Shown here piece by piece: positions 61,201 to 64,000 of a stretch of DNA of 64,000 bases. Position 1 is the first letter of the stretch. Each line of letters opens with the position of its first letter. The stretch spans positions 3,345,501 to 3,409,500 of the forward strand of contig CALZFC010000027.1 in assembly GCA_945643635.1 (NCBI GenBank). The letters are read 5' to 3'. Source of the DNA: Allodiplogaster sudhausi. Taxonomy: Eukaryota; Nematoda; Chromadorea; Rhabditida; Diplogasteridae. The notes below the pieces were generated by a model, which made no database searches, was not told the origin of the DNA, and saw nothing but the letters and a program-made list of their open reading frames with translations. Position numbers and translations under genes: made by a program.

Positions 61201-63591
61201 AATCATTTTTGTATCGCAGGGTGCAAATGTATTCATCGAGGCCATGCTGAAGAGACGATCATGCCTCGTCATTCTGCTCGGCAACGGAAACAGCGCCTTT
61301 GATGCTCTGCGCTGTCGTCTAGGAGTCAGCGAGATCCACCAACTGTACCTGTCTCTCACCAAGCAAGTTGGAGGTATCTGCTTCATTTTATTCTCTCTAA
61401 ATGATCTATAGCCGGATTATTCTGGCTCTTCTGATAAGCATCATTGACATTTTGCAACATATTTAACATTTAGATTACATTCACAACGCCATCCTGCCAT
61501 TTCGTCTCCTCTTCAAGCTCACGGGCGAACAATACACGCTTCCCAAGATCTGCGAGACATTTCATGTGCGATCGACTCTCTTGTCGATGGTCAGCTTTTT
61601 TAACATGTTGTACGAAACTTGTTTTATTAAATATAAGTATTTAATGTTTTAATTGCTTTCACATGAACTACAACGAGAGCAATAGATTGTATTCTAATAG
61701 CAATAAAATGAGGCGTCATATCCACCTTACAATGTTCAATTTGTTGGCAGTTTTAGAATGATTCGATAAGCCTCTTCCGGAAGATGTACGCCATGTGTGC
61801 GGATGAGGAGAGCCCTAATGCAATCAGTACAAGCTTCTTTGGCCCGATCGAGTCATTCAAGAGTAAGCTCCCTCAATTATATCAATTTGCTAGATTTTTT
61901 GTAGTCTTACAATTAATAGAGAGCAAAGTCTCGCGGTCCTTAGTTGATCGTCAGGTTCGTTTAGTAAGTCCAGAATCATATACGGGCACAACATACCGTT
62001 TTCATATCGAAACTTTGCAAAGTCTATTTTAGGCTCAGTGGCAATCTTCGCTGTCGCCTCCTCCTCCATTCGAATCGTCGACTCAAATTGTGACGAGTTC
62101 GAAGGCGCCTACAGAGCATATCGCCAGAGGCTATCGATTCAAGCTGACGTGGAATCGGATGATGATGTCAGTCGGGATATTGATGATTGATTCATTTGAA
62201 TTCTTTTTTGACCGTTATATAATTCGTAACTCCACTGATTCATTCCGGTTTTGTTACATAGTTAACACGATTAATAGATCCATTATTATTGTCCGCCTGT
62301 GAATTTAATGAATTTAACGGACAATTTGATCTCAATACTGTTATATTCTTTCGAAATATGAATCCTTTCAGTTTTGCCCCCAGTCTTTGCAACATATCTG
62401 TAGCAGTTTACCGTATCACTTTAAATCTCATTCCTTTTCGACTATTCCATGCTCCATATTTCTTGTACTATGTTGTAATTGATCCGATCATGAAATTCCA
62501 CTTTTTGCCAAATTTGACGGTCGTTGAAAATGACGAGCCAGTTTTGACAACCGTCAAAAAGGCTTTGCCAATTTTGATAGCAATAAATTTTGCCAGACTT
62601 TTTTGCCACCTGTTTAAACTGCCATGCCATTTCTGCTAGCCGCCAAAATTGGCAAGCTGATTTGCAAATTTTTCACTCTAATATTTTGGCTTGGCAAATT
62701 TAGCAGTTGATCAATTCTGGCAGGTTTTCTTGGCAGATTTATCAGCTGGTTTTTTTGGCAAAAAAGCCCACTCCTCCTCGAGAAGATGTGACAAATTTTT
62801 CGACCGTTTTCTGTGCCATGTTATTTTAACACTTGTACAATTTTGCCCCGCCCCTTTTGACTCGTTTATTTTTTGGTTAGGCTGTTTTTGCCATTTTAGA
62901 CAGCTGTTAATTTTGGCATGATCAATATTAATGAATAAACCTTGGTGGCATTCTTGACAATCGTACAAATTGCCGTGGCATAATAATTGGGTTTGAAAAC
63001 TGGCAAATTTGCTTGCCAAAAATAAAAGCAAAACTGAAAAATGCAGAGAAAAACCAAACTTTTTAATTCACACTGTCTTATATGTAGCATGTTTTTTTGA
63101 TTTTTAATCAATTACTGATTTTTTTTTCAGAAAAAGTTAAATGTAAAAATTTAAAAACTTAAACGGCGATAAAAAAAATAAGTTTAAAATCTAAGGCTGC
63201 CCAAGGCAAGCGTATCTTGATTTATAGTCAAATAGCTTTAGAATTATTAGTTAATTTTTTAAATAAATAAATTTAAAAGCTGAAAGGGCGGGAAATTTAA
63301 ATTTTATATTACTGATACCGCATAGTAGATGTTCGATGGATGATCGGAGACGCCGCATCCTTCGGAGAAGGAGCGGCAGCACGAGTCGGGGATGTACTGG
63401 GTCGGCCGCTTGCGGAGACCTGGCAGGAGGAGCAGCGGTCGCGAGGGGTCGTGCGTCTCGCGCACGAACGGCATCACTGTCTCGCCGTTCGGTGCCTCGC
63501 GATGCGTCCAGTCCTCGAAGCCGTCCGAGCCACAGCAACGGCCCTATAATAGGATGATCTCTCTTCCATTCTCTCTCTCCTTCTAAGTTCC

Positions 63592-63629
<38 letters not shown>

Positions 63630-64000
63630 TTTCCAATGCCACCATCGCTCTATAGATATCGGTTTATCTCTCCGGTATCAATGCTCCGAGCCTTGAGCCC
63701 GAAAAAACATTAATTATTTAAAAATGATGAATGACATTCGTGGATTCGATACAAATAAACACAAAGGAAATGGTCAGTGAGATAAGAAGAGATATGAATG
63801 GGGATGCATGAGCTTTTTAAACTTTCTTTCTTTTTTTTCTTTATTTACGGCGCATAATTAGTAATACTGAAGGAGAAGGATGATGATAAATATACATACA
63901 TACTATGTAAAATGAGACTGAACAAAAACCTCAATCTGGAGTACGTCGATGGCGCGTCGAATGTCACTGTTGTTCGAGTAGAAGAGAACGTCGTTCGGCA
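52236..64000 (-). CDS. Tetraspanin, 5' partial, split by a 10.4-kb transposon
   Basis: Visible minus-strand exons: 63930-64000+ (RRAIDVLQIE), 63319-63543, 52625-52708 and 52236-52400 (TAG). The second carries the large extracellular loop signature: GRCCGSDGFEDW, IPDSCCRSFSEGC and NIYYA. The third reads GCLRFLQRQVKQTIYMIM, and the last is transmembrane segment 4 (LFAIIVTCCICC) with a basic, Ser-rich cytoplasmic tail. CCG, PxSCC and GC are the diagnostic cysteine motifs of tetraspanins, plasma-membrane organisers. All joins are in phase 0. The intron between 63318 and 52709 holds the element at 52716-63084; without it that intron would be about 240 bp. The gene's first half lies beyond the right edge. 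Confidence 0.85.
52740..53400. repeat. Left subterminal array of TGGCAA-type words
   Basis: At least fifteen variants of TTTGGCAAATTT, TTGCCAAAA, ATGGCAA and GTCAAAAATGGCAA in both orientations, at irregular short spacing. Matching words fill the right subterminal zone. Likely binding sites for an element-encoded protein (inference). Confidence 0.75.
53608..57702 (-). CDS. DDE/RNase H-like transposase candidate
   Basis: About 16 minus-strand exons (57575-57702, ~57049-57130, ~56809-56922, ~56667, ~56410-56584, ~56187-56270, ~55981-56098, ~55656-55766, ~55449-55541, ~55212-55320, ~55019-55130, ~54775-54880, ~54517-54691, ~54325-54418, ~53990-54160, 53608-53818) give about 650 residues from MDPGAVVSILEKGEEY. 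An N-terminal helical region is followed by a Cys/His pair region (LRCDICVGLAHIISTRAG), then candidate catalytic strands: LLVLRVDGMSKKST (D1), LVVIADNAPCMK (D2) and HLAVGHTHNEVDAFFG (third acidic region; the GHTH..VD motif recurs in large animal DDE-type elements). The C-terminus is acidic with Ser-Asp. All exon joins have consensus splice sites and no stops. It would cut and join the element's TIRs in the nucleus. Family name (KDZ-like or related) is uncertain. Confidence 0.65.
57703..58597. promoter_or_regulatory. Divergent intergenic region of the transposon
   Basis: 895 bp between the two start codons. It probably contains both promoters and possibly a 5' untranslated exon of the minus-strand gene near 58070-58140. 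No TATA box is convincing. Confidence 0.4.
58598..62190 (+). CDS. ParB/sulfiredoxin-like domain protein of a transposon
   Basis: Fifteen exons: 58598-58675, 58806-58898, 59151-59273, 59429-59568, 59684-59780, 59896-59992, ~60115-60230, ~60404-60503, ~60568-60704, ~60779-60899, ~60991-61169, ~61220-61375, ~61474-61589, ~61757-61862 and ~62033-62190 (TGA). About 600 residues from MPLRSYMADLAANEME. After a basic stretch (PTKAKKRRMT) comes a ParB-like core at roughly residues 125-215: VVPFVFHDGRK, then FLVLNGQHRVTALHQL with the G-x-H-R signature of ParB/Srx folds, LKCVTVKLSRDAASLLAL, and KEYTVAEKASHVRRMLRVLG resembling the ParB helix after the core. The remainder is helical with a UBA-like patch (LLLSQGYSEEVASAVLEGL) and acidic end. 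The domain is typical of bacterial chromosome partition and of nucleases; its presence in an animal transposon is odd. All joins keep frame. Confidence 0.68.
62430..63050. repeat. Right subterminal array of TGGCAA-type words
   Basis: Mirror counterpart of 52740-53400: TTTTGCCAAATTTG, TTTGGCAAAAA, GGCAAATTTAGCAG, GACAACCGTCAAAAAGG and similar words in both orientations. Confidence 0.75.
63593..63630. repeat. CT microsatellite in tetraspanin intron
   Basis: CT dinucleotide run between the exon starting at 63543 (minus) and the exon at the right edge. Confidence 0.8.

Larger units (their letters stand above)
52716..63084. mobile_element. 10.4-kb TIR transposon with transposase-like and ParB-like genes
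   Basis: Both ends share about 75 bp inverted sequence beginning CATATAAGACAGTGTGAATT, and each is bordered by TA, the likely target duplication. Inside each end lies about 600 bp packed with TTTGGCAA/TTGCCAAA words. Two divergent multi-exon genes fill the interior: a DDE-like transposase candidate on the minus strand (53608-57702) and a ParB/sulfiredoxin-like protein on the plus strand (58598-62190). Both appear open, and TIRs are nearly identical, so the insertion may be fairly young. It sits in the tetraspanin intron. The superfamily is not firmly identified; it is unlike ordinary Tc1/mariner in size and gene content. Confidence 0.82.

Overview
The window is animal nuclear DNA with short GC-richer exons and AT-rich introns. 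Most introns are about 50-400 bp with GT donors and TTTCAG-like acceptors. A nematode is the best reading: there is a seven-segment receptor with Sre-type serpentine landmarks (TM3 YAT..Y..YE, later SSRY..RQN), a small secreted protein with an ET-module-like cysteine layout, a 3' end matching what I recall of nematode histone stem-loops, and many CT/GA and TACATA microsatellites. No species is claimed.

Region 1 (1-31.6 kb) is an array of one large multi-exon gene family: an RCC1-like segment, then two BTB-like domains and an acidic tail, similar in layout to IBTK. Copy 1 (+, 1-9006, 5' end outside the window) reads open. Copy 2 (+, about 9.5-19.2 kb) has an N-terminal stop, a damaged splice site, an internal BTB1 duplication and a heat-shock-element satellite in an intron. 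Copy 3 (-, 31.6-22.3 kb) has stops, a frameshift and a duplicated RCC1 block. Fragments of the gene's 5' end follow copies 2 and 3, so the array is roughly mirror-symmetric about 20.3 kb.

Region 2 (31.6-49.8 kb) holds a retroelement-like relic, a secreted two-VWA protein (-), an Sre-like receptor (-), a small secreted Cys protein (+), a long foldback element, a bZIP-like gene (+), a transposon-derived PHD/coiled-coil fragment followed by a histone-type stem-loop, and a 32-residue secreted-peptide gene with TATA box and polyA signal.

Region 3 (50-64 kb) is a tetraspanin gene (-, 5' part outside the window) whose last intron carries a 10.4-kb TIR-bounded element (52716-63084). The element encodes a DDE-like transposase candidate (-) and, divergently, a ParB/sulfiredoxin-like protein (+). 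Its subterminal zones are packed with TTTGGCAA-type repeats. This is the best candidate for an undescribed system. Exon borders were read by eye, by splice consensus and by comparing paralogous copies. All family assignments come from motifs recognised without database searches.
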